Positions 36,464-46,222 of a DNA stretch of 64,000 nucleotides are shown piece by piece (within the stretch, counting starts at the first letter, position 1; every line of letters starts with the position of its first letter). The notes beneath the pieces were generated by a model. That model was not told where the DNA came from. It saw nothing but the letters and a program-made list of their open reading frames with translations, and ran no database searches. A program made the position numbers and the translations under genes. The DNA comes from Alg239-R122 sp041746135. GTDB taxonomy: Bacteria > Pseudomonadota > Alphaproteobacteria > Sphingomonadales > Sphingomonadaceae. The stretch covers positions 62,001-126,000 of the forward strand of contig JBGTHQ010000025.1 in NCBI GenBank assembly GCA_041746135.1, in the 5' to 3' direction.

Positions 36464-36501
36464 GCCGCTCTTTCTTACACAGATTATCGGGATTTTGAAC
36501 A

Positions 36502-36795
36502 ATGTCGCGTATTTGCGAACTGACCGGCAAAGGTCGCATGGTGGGAAACAATGTTTCGCACGCCAATAACCGCACAAAGCGGGTTTTTCTACCCAATTTG
36601 CAGAATGTAACGCTGCTTTCGGAAAAGCTGGACCGCGGAATCAAATTCCGCGTTTCGACCAATGGTTTGCGCTCGGTGGAACATGTCGGCGGGCTCGACA
36701 ACTGGCTGCTCAAAACAGCCGATGGTAAGCTCAGCAAGAACGCGCTGAAAGTGAAGCGCGAGATCAAGAAAGTCGGCACACAAGCTGCCGCTTAA
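36502..36795 (+). CDS. rpmB: 50S ribosomal protein L28
   Basis: The 97-aa basic protein starts MSRICELTGKG and has the conserved NNVSHANNRTKR segment, which identify bacterial L28. The alphaproteobacterial form is slightly longer than that of E. coli. It is a lone gene, not next to rpmG, with its own promoter and a strong terminator. Confidence 0.97.
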   Translation: MSRICELTGKGRMVGNNVSHANNRTKRVFLPNLQNVTLLSEKLDRGIKFRVSTNGLRSVEHVGGLDNWLLKTADGKLSKNALKVKREIKKVGTQAAA

Positions 36796-36819
36796 GCCCT
36801 GAACGACAAAAAATTTTCG

Positions 36820-36853
36820 AATCGCGGTAATCTTACGGATTGCCGCGATTTTT
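36820..36853 (+). terminator. Rho-independent terminator of rpmB
   Basis: A 12-bp stem (36820-36831 with 36839-36850, one wobble) with a seven-base loop ends in a T tract. An A-rich stretch on the other side may let it work also for the opposing gene. Confidence 0.85.
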
Positions 36854-36863
36854 CGTGGCGAGG

Positions 36864-37856
36864 CTATTTGCCCTCCAGCCGGAATTTCAGCAGCAAGGTG
36901 CGCTGGAACGACTGGAAATTATCATCCGATATCAGCCAGATGATCGTCTCACCGCTTTCCTGAGTCACGGCTATTCCTTCCATATTGTCGACCGTATAGG
37001 GCGGTTTGAGCCGTGCGATTTCCTGCCCCTCCCACGCGCCACTGGCGACGATTGCGGCAGGATCGGCAATGCTGATCGCCGCAGACACGCCTTCCAGCAA
37101 AGTAAAGCGCCGGTTGAGAAGGATCACCTTTCCATCGGGCAGGAGCGCCGCATCGGTCACGCGATACCCCTGTGGCGGACGATATCCGAACCGAACGGCT
37201 TTGGCGTTGACGGACGCCGGGTCTCCTGAGAAAATCAAGGCCTCGCTACTGTTATCGGGACCATAGGCTTCTTCGGAAAAGACGATGAAGCGTCCGCCCG
37301 GCATTTTCAGCATTGCCTCTGCGCCGCCATTGCTGGGCCATTCAGCCATTTCCGGCGGTCGCACCACAGCCTGTTGCCGGGCGAACGATGGGGCGTAACG
37401 GGTGATGGCGTTGCTGTGCTCGAACCCGATCCAGATGCGGCCCGTACCCGGGTCGAATGCCCAAGATTCGGTGTCGCGTAGTTTTTTGTCCGATTGCGGC
37501 GCCGCGATACCGGGCAACGGTACGATAAAGCTGCGCCGCGCCGCCATCCGGTCCGCATCCGGCACCGTAAAGCCAAACAGCATACCGCTATCGCTGAGCG
37601 CCAGAAACGAATCGCCGCCCTGCGCATGCAAGGCTGAAATGCCGCCGAATTCGGTATTGTCGCTGGTCAGTTTCCAGCCGTCCAGGAAAGTGAGACGGCC
37701 CAGTTTGCGATCTTGCGGCGCATTTTCGTTCAAGGCGATGCGTTCGAACTGGATCACCTGCTTGGTGGAAAGTGTGCGCGCGCGTTCCTGATGGTTCAGG
37801 GCCGACACGGGTACGAGCATTACGAACAGCGCGATACAGGCGAGGAAACGGATCAT
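36864..37856 (-). CDS. Phytase-like esterase (periplasmic)
   Basis: This 330-aa protein has a signal peptide (about 1-20) and matches the esterase-like activity of phytase family, with ISALHAQGGDSFLALSDSG near the N-terminus, a WAFDPGTGRIWIGFE blade and a closing YTVDNMEGIAV segment. It probably folds as a beta propeller. The substrate is unknown. The start at 37856 follows a GAGAG site; an ATG at 37868 is the alternative. It is divergent from putA. Confidence 0.83.
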   Translation of the reverse strand: MIRFLACIALFVMLVPVSALNHQERARTLSTKQVIQFERIALNENAPQDRKLGRLTFLDGWKLTSDNTEFGGISALHAQGGDSFLALSDSGMLFGFTVPDADRMAARRSFIVPLPGIAAPQSDKKLRDTESWAFDPGTGRIWIGFEHSNAITRYAPSFARQQAVVRPPEMAEWPSNGGAEAMLKMPGGRFIVFSEEAYGPDNSSEALIFSGDPASVNAKAVRFGYRPPQGYRVTDAALLPDGKVILLNRRFTLLEGVSAAISIADPAAIVASGAWEGQEIARLKPPYTVDNMEGIAVTQESGETIIWLISDDNFQSFQRTLLLKFRLEGK

Positions 37857-37995
37857 GTTCGCTCTCATAACGCGCCCGCGTTACATAACAATGCACAAAT
37901 CGCGTTGTCGCCCCACACTAAGGTTGATAAGCGCTTGGCATAGCTGTTAGCAGGCGGCCATATCTGGCGCATCGCTCCCGTTTGAAAGATTGTTT

Positions 37996-40900
37996 ATGAC
38001 AAGTTACCCGATAGAAACGATGGACGAGGCGCGGGAGGAAATGCGCCGCCTGCACCGGTTGTCCGACCCCGAAGTGCTGGCACCGCTGGTGGCGCGCGCG
38101 CGCAATGAGGCCGAGGCTGAAGGCGCGACGCTCGATATCGCTTATGCGTTGCTGGCCGAGTTGCGCGCCGCCCAGTCATCGGGATGGGTCAACCAGTTTC
38201 TGCAGGAATACCGGATGAACAGCGCCGAAGGCATTGCCCTGCTCTCGCTTGCCGAAGCGTTCCTGCGCGTGCCCGACCCCGAGACGGCCGACCGGCTGAT
38301 TTCCGACAAGATCGGCGATGCCGACTGGCGATCGCACAGCGGAAAATCGTCGAGCGCGCTCGTCAACAGCGCGACATGGGGCCTGGTGCTCGGCCGCGCA
38401 GTGCTGGCCCGCGATGCGCAGGCGAGCACGTTGAAACGCCTGATATCGCGCAGCGGCGAACCGTTTGTGCGGCAATCAGTCGGTGCCGCCATGCGCCTGA
38501 TGGGCGAGATATTCGTGATGGGACGCACCATCGATGAAGCGATGCAGCGAATGAACAAAAAAGCCAATAAAGGCTTTACCGCCAGTTTCGATATGCTGGG
38601 CGAAGCCGCGCGAACCTATGATGATGCGGAGCGCTATTTTGCCAGCTATGCCGAGGCCATCGATGCGATTGGCAGCAATACCGGCAGCGGACACGGCATT
38701 TCGGTCAAGCTGTCGGCTCTCCACCCGCGTTATGAAGCGGCGCAATCGGACAGTTGCGTGCCTGCGCTGACCGACATGCTGGTCGAGCTCGGCCGCAAGG
38801 CGAAAGCCAACGATATCGCGCTGACCGTCGATGCCGAAGAATCGGAACGACTGATCATGAGCCTGGATATCATCAAGGGTGCCGCCACGCACGAAGACCT
38901 GAAAAACTGGGACGGATTCGGAATGGCGATCCAGGCCTACTCCAAGCGTGCGCGCCCGGTCTGCGGATGGGCCAACGCATTGGGACAGGAGACCGGCAAG
39001 CAGATCAAGACGCGCCTCGTCAAAGGCGCCTACTGGGACAGCGAAATCAAATATACACAGGAAAAAGGTCTGTCTGATTACCCGCTGTTCACACGCAAGC
39101 CAGCGACCGACGTGTCCTACCTCGCATGCGCCCGCGACTTGTTGCAATATGATCATGTCATGCCCGCTTTTGCGAGCCACAACGCGCTGACCGTCGCCAC
39201 GATCGTCCATTGGGCAAGCGACGCGAATATCGCGCACGACAAGTTCGAATTCCAGCGCCTGCACGGTATGGGTGAGGGACTGTACGAGAATATGGTGCGC
39301 CAGGACGGATATCATTGCCGCATTTACGCTCCCGTGGGCGGGCATAGCGACCTGCTTGCCTATCTGGTCCGCCGCCTCCTTGAAAACGGCGCCAACAGCA
39401 GTTTCGTCCACCAACTGGCCGACGAGAATCGCAACGATCTCGACCTGCTGGCCGATCCCGTCAAAATCGTGGAGAAAAATGGCGGCACGCGCCATCCCAG
39501 CATTCCCCTGCCCCGCGATGTATTCCAGCCCTCACGTGCCAACAGTACCGGCATTGATCTGGACGACCGGCAGATACTGGCCGAAGTCGCAGACGAGATG
39601 AAGGCCACGGTTGCAATCGCGCTACCGGCGAAATCACAAGATGCGGACGGGTTGATAAAGACAGCCCGAGATGCGTTTCGCGGCTGGAACCTGACCCCGA
39701 TAGACGAGCGCGCGGACTGTCTCGACCGGCTGGCGGCATTGCTGGAAGACAATCAGCGCACATTGATGGCGATTGCCGTGCAGGAAGCCGGCAAGACCAT
39801 TCCCGACGCCCTCGCCGAAGTGCGCGAAGCCATAGATTTTTGTTATTATTACGCCAACCAGGCCCGTGCGATGCAGCCGATCGAGTTGCCCGGCCCCACG
39901 GGCGAGACCAATATCTTACGCATGGAAGGCCGCGGCATATGGGCTGCGATCGCGCCGTGGAATTTTCCGCTCGCCATTTTCCTGGGCCAGGTTACCGCCG
40001 CGCTTGTCACAGGCAACTGCGTGATCGCCAAGCCTGCACCCCAAACACCAAAGATCGCGGCGTTCGCGGTCAAACTCGCGCATCAGGCCGGCATTCCGAA
40101 ACCGGTTTTGCAACTCGCCATCGGCGGCGCGGATATCGGGCGGGAACTGACCGAACATCATGGGATTGATGGCGTCGTGTTTACCGGCTCCGTACCGACG
40201 GCAAAGTCGATTGCGCGGTCACTGGTGGCCGACGATGACCGTCCGATCATACCGCTGATTGCCGAAACCGGGGGGCTCAACGCCATGCTGGTCGATTCGA
40301 CCGCCCTGCCCGAACAGGTCGTGCGCGATATCGTCATTTCGGGTTTCCAGTCCGCCGGACAGCGCTGTTCGGCGCTGCGCCTGCTATTGCTGCAAGAGGA
40401 AATTGCCGAACGCACGCTGGACATGCTGACCGGGGCCATGGACGCGCTCAATATCGGCAATCCTGCATTACCCGAAACCGATGTCGGCCCGGTCATCGAT
40501 CAGGTATCCTATGACAAACTGATGGACTATCGCGCATCGGTGCAGGACCGGATCATCCATACGGTGAAAGTCCCCAGCGAAGGATTGTTCGTACCGCCCA
40601 CATTGATCCGCCTCGACAGTGTGGAGAATTTGCATCAGGAATGGTTCGGCCCCCTGATCCACGTGGCGACATGGCAGACCGGCAAGCTGGAAGACACTGT
40701 CGAAGCGGTCAATGCCAAGGGTTTCGGTTTGACCATGGGCTTGCACAGCCGCATCGCCCGGGCGGGACAACTGGTCGAAAAGCGCGCCCATGTGGGCAAT
40801 CTCTATGTCAACCGGTCGATGATCGGCGCGGTCGTCGGCAGTCAGCCTTTCGGCGGCGAGGGTTTATCCGGCACCGGTCCCAAAGCGGGCGGACCGCATT

Positions 40901-40998
40901 ACTTGCACCGCTTTTGCGCGGAACGTGTAACGACAACGGATACGACCAGCTCGGGCGGCAATGCCAGTCTGCTCAGTCTGGAAGACGAGGACATCTGA
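37996..40998 (+). CDS. putA: Bifunctional proline dehydrogenase / glutamate semialdehyde dehydrogenase PutA
   Basis: PutA oxidises proline to glutamate in two steps. The 1000-aa protein has an N-terminal arm, an FAD-binding PRODH barrel (about 120-475, with SVKLSALHPRYE and GHNA-type segments) and an aldehyde dehydrogenase domain (about 515-980) with AETGGLNA and the catalytic Cys in GQRCSALR. It lacks the N-terminal ribbon-helix-helix DNA-binding domain, so this short form should not regulate its own gene. The ATG at 37996 is chosen over a TTG six bases earlier. Confidence 0.96.
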   Translation: MTSYPIETMDEAREEMRRLHRLSDPEVLAPLVARARNEAEAEGATLDIAYALLAELRAAQSSGWVNQFLQEYRMNSAEGIALLSLAEAFLRVPDPETADRLISDKIGDADWRSHSGKSSSALVNSATWGLVLGRAVLARDAQASTLKRLISRSGEPFVRQSVGAAMRLMGEIFVMGRTIDEAMQRMNKKANKGFTASFDMLGEAARTYDDAERYFASYAEAIDAIGSNTGSGHGISVKLSALHPRYEAAQSDSCVPALTDMLVELGRKAKANDIALTVDAEESERLIMSLDIIKGAATHEDLKNWDGFGMAIQAYSKRARPVCGWANALGQETGKQIKTRLVKGAYWDSEIKYTQEKGLSDYPLFTRKPATDVSYLACARDLLQYDHVMPAFASHNALTVATIVHWASDANIAHDKFEFQRLHGMGEGLYENMVRQDGYHCRIYAPVGGHSDLLAYLVRRLLENGANSSFVHQLADENRNDLDLLADPVKIVEKNGGTRHPSIPLPRDVFQPSRANSTGIDLDDRQILAEVADEMKATVAIALPAKSQDADGLIKTARDAFRGWNLTPIDERADCLDRLAALLEDNQRTLMAIAVQEAGKTIPDALAEVREAIDFCYYYANQARAMQPIELPGPTGETNILRMEGRGIWAAIAPWNFPLAIFLGQVTAALVTGNCVIAKPAPQTPKIAAFAVKLAHQAGIPKPVLQLAIGGADIGRELTEHHGIDGVVFTGSVPTAKSIARSLVADDDRPIIPLIAETGGLNAMLVDSTALPEQVVRDIVISGFQSAGQRCSALRLLLLQEEIAERTLDMLTGAMDALNIGNPALPETDVGPVIDQVSYDKLMDYRASVQDRIIHTVKVPSEGLFVPPTLIRLDSVENLHQEWFGPLIHVATWQTGKLEDTVEAVNAKGFGLTMGLHSRIARAGQLVEKRAHVGNLYVNRSMIGAVVGSQPFGGEGLSGTGPKAGGPHYLHRFCAERVTTTDTTSSGGNASLLSLEDEDI

Positions 40999-41028
40999 AT
41001 AAAGCCGACCGGAACAGCTCAAAATCGG

Positions 41029-42087
41029 TTATTTGGAGGCCATGCGCTGCAAAGTGGCCAAGGCGGCTTTCAATGCCGCATCCATCTCGTCGGCCTTTTG
41101 ATCGGTTGGTTCCCGCTCGGCGGATGCAAAAGCATCGGGTTCAGTCCCTGCAGATTGCAGGTCAACTGTTTCAGATGCCGAATGGACATCCGGTGCTGCC
41201 CGGTGCGCTAATGGATTCGGTGCGGCTAACGGCGTGGTCGCGCCATATTTAAGGGCCAACAGCCCCTGCTCCAGCCGATCCACCAATTCGGTGATCGAAA
41301 GGGCCGCCAAATCGGCATCTTTCGTAGCGGACGAAGGCCCGAATATTTGCGCGGGTGCGATATCTTCGATCATGTCTTGATCGTCGGCTTCTTCTGACAT
41401 TTCATAGAAAGATTGCTCGTCGGGCATGTCATCGGTTTCTGGGGTTTCACTCGGCTCTTCGTCCTGAACGGTGTCATAGACGGAAGCGCGGCCCTGAACT
41501 GCGGGTACCGGTTCTGCATATTTCAGCGGGTCCGCATGCGATATCGAGGGTTCCGCCAGATCGGCACCGGCAAAAAGCGGGCGGCGTACCGGCGCATCGG
41601 GATGCGCATCGGCATTGCGGATTTTTGGCAGGTCGGTCAAATCGCGAATACTGTCATCATTGCCCGCAGGATGACCGAAACCGAACTTACGCAGCCGTTC
41701 GAGAAACGTGGGACTATGCGACCTGTCGGAAACGAATGCTTCGTCATCATTGTCGGTAGATAAAAACGGTGTGGTCATGGCATCGGTATTCCTGTTGGGA
41801 GCAAGCGCAATAATAATCGCGGCGGTAACAAGGCCACAAAAAAAAGCGATCACCAGACGCTCGGGTACCCCGAGCGGCGGGGCAGACGATTCAATCATTT
41901 CGGGCAAGCCGATCACGGTAATGAAAGATTCGAGCAATGTCGCGGGAATCATAAGGCTGATCACTGCGGCCAGCACGAAACTGGCAATTGCTTGTATTGT
42001 GCCCAGCGAAAAGCGGCCATTCGCGGTCAGTTTGTCCATCATATCGTTCACGCCATACATTCCTGATTCACTTTTTAAACCCGTCAT
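41029..42087 (-). CDS. Unknown membrane protein with long acidic tail
   Basis: I do not recognise this 352-aa protein. Two hydrophobic segments near residues 30-60 and 72-95 are followed by a long hydrophilic tail rich in Asp, Glu, Pro and Ala with no clear domain, ending in a short helical Ala/Leu/Met stretch. The start at 42087 overlaps the stop of the glycosyltransferase gene by ATGA, which suggests a common transcript, although a later ATG at 42060 is possible. The tail may recruit other proteins; that is inference. Confidence 0.7.
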   Translation of the reverse strand: MTGLKSESGMYGVNDMMDKLTANGRFSLGTIQAIASFVLAAVISLMIPATLLESFITVIGLPEMIESSAPPLGVPERLVIAFFCGLVTAAIIIALAPNRNTDAMTTPFLSTDNDDEAFVSDRSHSPTFLERLRKFGFGHPAGNDDSIRDLTDLPKIRNADAHPDAPVRRPLFAGADLAEPSISHADPLKYAEPVPAVQGRASVYDTVQDEEPSETPETDDMPDEQSFYEMSEEADDQDMIEDIAPAQIFGPSSATKDADLAALSITELVDRLEQGLLALKYGATTPLAAPNPLAHRAAPDVHSASETVDLQSAGTEPDAFASAEREPTDQKADEMDAALKAALATLQRMASK

Positions 42088-43325
42088 GCAACAGCATGTA
42101 TCCGGTCCATTGCCGAGTGTGATAGCAGCTTTTGGTAAACGGGTTGATAACGCTGTATGTTCACACCCCAGTTACGATCATTCCGCACAAATCTATATCC
42201 GTTTTCGCGGCGCAAATCCCATATCTGCGCAGAGGAGAGCAATTCGCCGAGCGTACGCGCCAGGGCAGACGGATTGTCGGGGGCGAACAGACTGCCCGTC
42301 ACACCATGCTCGATCAATTCGCGGTGGCCGCCGACATCGGACGCCGCCACCAGCCTTTTCTGCGCCATCGCTTCCAGCGGTTTGAGCGGTGTCACCAGAT
42401 TGGTGAGCCGCATCGATTTGCGCGGATAGGCGAGAATATCGATCAGGCTGTAATAGCGTTCGACACCAGTATGGGGGACGCGGCCAGCAAAGCAGATCGC
42501 CCGCGAAGCGGAAGAAGCCGACGCTTGCACCTTTAGCGCCGCTTCCATCGGGCCACCGCCCACCAGCAGCAGCGCCGCATCCGGATGCGTAAGCTGCAAA
42601 GCCGGCATGGCAGCAATCAGGTCGTCGAGCCCTTCATAATCGTAAAAGCTGCCGATAAATCCGATAACCTTTTTATTCCGCAGGCCCAGTTCGGCGGCAA
42701 GCGCGCCGTCATAGGGCAATGGCGCACCGAACATGTCCATATCGACGCCGTTGGGCGATACGGTGATCTTGTCAGCGGGTACCCCGCGCGAGCGGAGATC
42801 CTGTTTCAGCCCCTCGCAAATCGTGACCACGGCGTCGGCGCCTGCGATGACGTGGTTTTCCAGCTGCCGGGTCAGCCAGTATCGGGGCGAACCTTCGCTG
42901 CCAGTGCCATTTGCCACGGCGGCGTCTTCCCAAAAGGCGCGGATTTCATATACAAAAGGAATTTGCCGTCGCTGTGCGACCCGCAGCGCAGCCATGCCGT
43001 TCAAAGCGGGCGAGTGCGCATGCAGGATGTCGGGCCGGTAATCTGCGCACAATGCGTCCACCGCATTGGTAAGCGCCGCGATTTCGCGCCATTCGCGCAG
43101 CGGCGAAGGTCCGCTGATACGTGCATAGGTGCGGTAGAAATCCAGCCCGTCGACTATTTCCGGCCGATCCGGATTTCCCGTGAGCCGGTCGGTGTGCCGG
43201 ATGCCGGTAATACCGGCCACGTCCCAGCCCCTATTCTGCTGCGCTTTCATGATCGCACGGGTGCGAAATGTATAGCCGCTATGCATCGGCAGACTGTGAT
43301 CGAGTATGTGCAGTATCTTCGTCAT
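42084..43325 (-). CDS. Exosortase-A-associated glycosyltransferase (GT4 type)
   Basis: The 413-aa protein is a GT-B fold glycosyltransferase. Its N-terminal ILHILDHSLPMHSGYTFRTR segment matches the exosortase A-associated Daro_2409-type subfamily (TIGR04063 as I recall it). The C-terminal donor-binding part has the FIGSFYDYEGLDDL and PLKPLEAMAQKRLV segments with the usual E-x7-E region. It should add a sugar to a lipid-linked exopolysaccharide precursor. The start at 43325 is the first ATG. No exosortase gene is in this window. Confidence 0.86.
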   Translation of the reverse strand: MTKILHILDHSLPMHSGYTFRTRAIMKAQQNRGWDVAGITGIRHTDRLTGNPDRPEIVDGLDFYRTYARISGPSPLREWREIAALTNAVDALCADYRPDILHAHSPALNGMAALRVAQRRQIPFVYEIRAFWEDAAVANGTGSEGSPRYWLTRQLENHVIAGADAVVTICEGLKQDLRSRGVPADKITVSPNGVDMDMFGAPLPYDGALAAELGLRNKKVIGFIGSFYDYEGLDDLIAAMPALQLTHPDAALLLVGGGPMEAALKVQASASSASRAICFAGRVPHTGVERYYSLIDILAYPRKSMRLTNLVTPLKPLEAMAQKRLVAASDVGGHRELIEHGVTGSLFAPDNPSALARTLGELLSSAQIWDLRRENGYRFVRNDRNWGVNIQRYQPVYQKLLSHSAMDRIHAVA

Positions 43326-43447
43326 GACCCGGTGGATATGCCGCAAAAGGATTAACGAGCCGTCAACCCTATTGCGCTAGGACATTGCCAGTAGGCCGGA
43401 TTTCGGCAAAATTTCCGAAGGTATAAACAGGGTCCGTCATACGCCTT

Positions 43448-43633
43448 ATGGTCGATAACTTTTCCTTGCTAATATCTCACGGGCTAATCGCTATTGCGAT
43501 ATGGCGCCTGATTTCGCGTGACGATCTCGACCATGAAGATGCCCCGGAACCCGATGCCGATGCCATCGGATTCCACCCGCGCAGCCCCCTTAGGAAACCG
43601 CCGCGGCGTGGCGCAGGCATCACCGATGCGTGA
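43448..43633 (+). CDS. Small membrane protein coupled to the O-ligase gene
   Basis: This 61-aa ORF begins with a hydrophobic segment (about 5-20), then an acidic stretch (Asp/Glu/Pro) and a basic Arg/Pro tail. Its stop overlaps the ATG of the O-ligase gene by eight bases (ATGCGTGA). Such overlap and a membrane anchor make it a real small gene or a leader peptide for coupling. It lacks a clear ribosome site and I know no named family for it. Confidence 0.5.
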   Translation: MVDNFSLLISHGLIAIAIWRLISRDDLDHEDAPEPDADAIGFHPRSPLRKPPRRGAGITDA

Positions 43634-44987
43634 CCTGTTCTTTCTCGGGTTTCTGGCATGTTTCCTGCTCGGCGGCTTTAAACGGCCGTTCATCTTCGTT
43701 CTCGCTTATGCCTATATCGACATCGTCGCGCCGCAAAGACTAAGCTATTTTCTGCTCAATGCGGTGCCGGTTTCCTTGATCGTCTTTGCCCTTGCCATGC
43801 TGGGATATCTTCTTGCCGATCAGGAAAAGACTCACAGCCGTTTCGCGCCGCGCCAGTGGTTGCTCGTTATCTTGCTCGGCTATTGCGCCTATACAACATC
43901 GACGGCCGATTTTCCTTTGGCCGCGCAGGACAAATGGGGGTGGGTCTGGAAAGCGCTGATCTTTGCGATATTCCTGCCACTCACGCTGCACAAGAAATTG
44001 CGGATAGAAGCGCTCGCGCTGATCATGGTGCTATGTGCCGCCTCAATCGCGATTACGGGCGGGATCAAGACGCTGGCCTCGGGAGGAGGATATGGCGTCC
44101 TTCAGTTGCTGCTCGACGACAATAGCGGCCTGTATGAGGGCAGTATTATGTCCTGCATCGCCATCGCCATCATTCCGCTCATTTTATGGCTGATGAAACA
44201 TGGCACGATCTTTCCGCCCGACTGGCGTGTGAAGATATTCGGCGCCGGACTTATTTTCGCCTGTCTGCTCATCCCCGTGGGAACACAGGCGCGAACAGGG
44301 CTTGTCTGCATCGCCGTACTGGTGCCGCTGTTGCTGCGCTTTGCGAAATATCGCTTCGTCTATGCGGGTCTCACCGTTCTGGTCGCCATCGTCACCATCC
44401 CGTTCCTGCCGCAAAGTTTTACGCAGCGCATGGGGACGATTACCGATTACAAGGCGGAGCAGTCGGCATCCACCCGCGTTGCCGTATGGGCGTGGACCTG
44501 GGAATATGCCAAGGACAATCCGCTGGGCGGGGGGTTTAACGCGTTTTTGCAGAACAAGATTACCGTCGATATGGTCGAGACGAGCGAGAATGATTCGATC
44601 ACGTCGGTCGATGTCACGCAGGCGGAAGAAATCGGCCGCGCCTATCACAGCAGCTATTTTGAAATGCTGGGCGAACAGGGGTTTTTCGGGCTGGCGATTT
44701 GGCTTGCCATACATGTGGGCGGATTGATCCGCATGGAAATGGTGCGGCGGCGATATTCGCACACCATAAATCCCGGCGAACAGTGGATTGCCCCGCTGGC
44801 AACCGCCTTGCAAAATGGCCAGATCATCTATCTGGTCGGATCGCTGTTTGTGGGCATCGCATTCCAGCCGTTCATATATATGCTGATCGCCACGCAGATC
44901 GGCCTTGATACGTATTTGGCGCGGCGCAGGGCGGAAGCGGCATGGCGACCGATCCGGAAAGTCCGGACTGTGCCAGCGAAAGCCTGA
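43626..44987 (+). CDS. Exosortase-A-associated O-glycosylation ligase-like protein
   Basis: The 453-aa membrane protein has about ten hydrophobic segments and starts MRDLFFLGF, as in the exosortase A-associated O-glycosylation ligase family (TIGR03097 as I recall it). A large loop carries the Wzy/WaaL-like segment with RVAVWAWTWEYAKDNPLGGGF and AYHSSYFEMLGEQG, where the catalytic His is expected. It should transfer or polymerise polysaccharide. The upstream in-frame extension to 43518 has no homology and is excluded. Confidence 0.87.
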   Translation: MRDLFFLGFLACFLLGGFKRPFIFVLAYAYIDIVAPQRLSYFLLNAVPVSLIVFALAMLGYLLADQEKTHSRFAPRQWLLVILLGYCAYTTSTADFPLAAQDKWGWVWKALIFAIFLPLTLHKKLRIEALALIMVLCAASIAITGGIKTLASGGGYGVLQLLLDDNSGLYEGSIMSCIAIAIIPLILWLMKHGTIFPPDWRVKIFGAGLIFACLLIPVGTQARTGLVCIAVLVPLLLRFAKYRFVYAGLTVLVAIVTIPFLPQSFTQRMGTITDYKAEQSASTRVAVWAWTWEYAKDNPLGGGFNAFLQNKITVDMVETSENDSITSVDVTQAEEIGRAYHSSYFEMLGEQGFFGLAIWLAIHVGGLIRMEMVRRRYSHTINPGEQWIAPLATALQNGQIIYLVGSLFVGIAFQPFIYMLIATQIGLDTYLARRRAEAAWRPIRKVRTVPAKA

Positions 44988-45034
44988 GACCGCAATTCTT
45001 GCAAATCCGGCGCGTTGGCCCTAGCTAGCGTGGC

Positions 45035-46222
45035 ATGAACAATATTGCATTCAGCATGTCACCCGATCCAATTGATACTATCGTCAAACCGCCATTACAG
45101 TGGAGCGACATCACAGTATTATTCGATACAATGGGACAGTGGGTTTCCGACCACAGCGTCGAAATCCTGATCGCCATTGCCGCCGGTTTCGCGATATATC
45201 TGCTTCAGGCGATGATCGCCAATCGCGCGGCGAAATTTGCGCACACCCGTCCCAATCGTTACAGTTTGACGGCCATTACGGCGCGCGCAATCGCGCGAAC
45301 GGGGCATTTTTTCATGCTGATGCTGGCGATCCGACTGGTATCGGGATTTGCGAACGTGCCCGAAACGGCCGAATGGATTATCAATTTTCTGTTCATCATC
45401 GCTATCGCCTATCAAATTGCCATCTGGTCGCGCGAACTTGTGCTTGGCATGTTCGAGCGGCGTGCCTTGGTGGGCGAGGCCGAGGGATCGGAAACCCTGG
45501 CCAATGCGATGACGCTAATCCGCCTGCTCGTGACATTCATTCTTTTCGCGATAGCCACCATCGTCGTGCTCGACAATCTGGGCGTCGACGTGACCGGCCT
45601 GGTCGCCGGGCTGGGCGTTGGCGGCATTGCCATCGGTCTGGCGGCACAGGGAATTTTTTCCGACCTGTTCGCTGCGCTGTCGATCATTTTCGACAAGCCA
45701 TTCAAGCGCGGCGACAGCATCGCATTTGAAGGCTTTGCCGGATCGGTGGAGAAAATCGGCCTGAAAAGCACCCGTATCCGTTCCCTTACCGGCGAAGAAG
45801 TCATTATTTCCAACACCAATTTGCTCGGCAAGGAAATCACCAATAATACCCAGCTGGAGCGCCGGCGCACCCGTTTCCATATCGGCATAATTTATCAGAC
45901 TGAACCCGATAAGGCCCGCCGGATTCCCGATATTCTCCAACAAGTCGTCGTGGCCAATGATGCTGTGTTCGTGCGCGCCGGTTTTGTCGGTTTTGGCGAC
46001 AGTTCGATCAATTTCGAACTGGATTTCGATATCATGAGCCCCGATTACGCAGTAATGTTCGAAGGTCGGCATCGCATCGGTCTTGCGGTCCTGCAGAAAT
46101 TCAACGAGCTGGGCTATGAATTTGCCTACCCGACGCAGACAACCTTTACCTCCGCGCCCGACGGTACGATGATCATGCCCTATCCCGAAGGCGGCTACGG
46201 CGCGATTCCCGGCAAAGACTAA
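45035..46222 (+). CDS. Mechanosensitive channel of the MscS family
   Basis: The 395-aa protein has several N-terminal membrane segments, then the pore helix and beta domain typical of MscS: the Gly/Ala-rich GLVAGLGVGGIAIGLAAQGIF segment near 187-210, followed by FDKPFKRGD near 225. It opens under membrane tension and protects against osmotic downshock. No strong ribosome site is visible before the ATG, so a slightly later start (such as residue 9) is possible. Confidence 0.92.
   Translation: MNNIAFSMSPDPIDTIVKPPLQWSDITVLFDTMGQWVSDHSVEILIAIAAGFAIYLLQAMIANRAAKFAHTRPNRYSLTAITARAIARTGHFFMLMLAIRLVSGFANVPETAEWIINFLFIIAIAYQIAIWSRELVLGMFERRALVGEAEGSETLANAMTLIRLLVTFILFAIATIVVLDNLGVDVTGLVAGLGVGGIAIGLAAQGIFSDLFAALSIIFDKPFKRGDSIAFEGFAGSVEKIGLKSTRIRSLTGEEVIISNTNLLGKEITNNTQLERRRTRFHIGIIYQTEPDKARRIPDILQQVVVANDAVFVRAGFVGFGDSSINFELDFDIMSPDYAVMFEGRHRIGLAVLQKFNELGYEFAYPTQTTFTSAPDGTMIMPYPEGGYGAIPGKD

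Noticed and set aside
40990..41035. Possible terminator after putA
   Set aside because: The arms pair only with a bulge and the T run is short, so it was not listed as a terminator.
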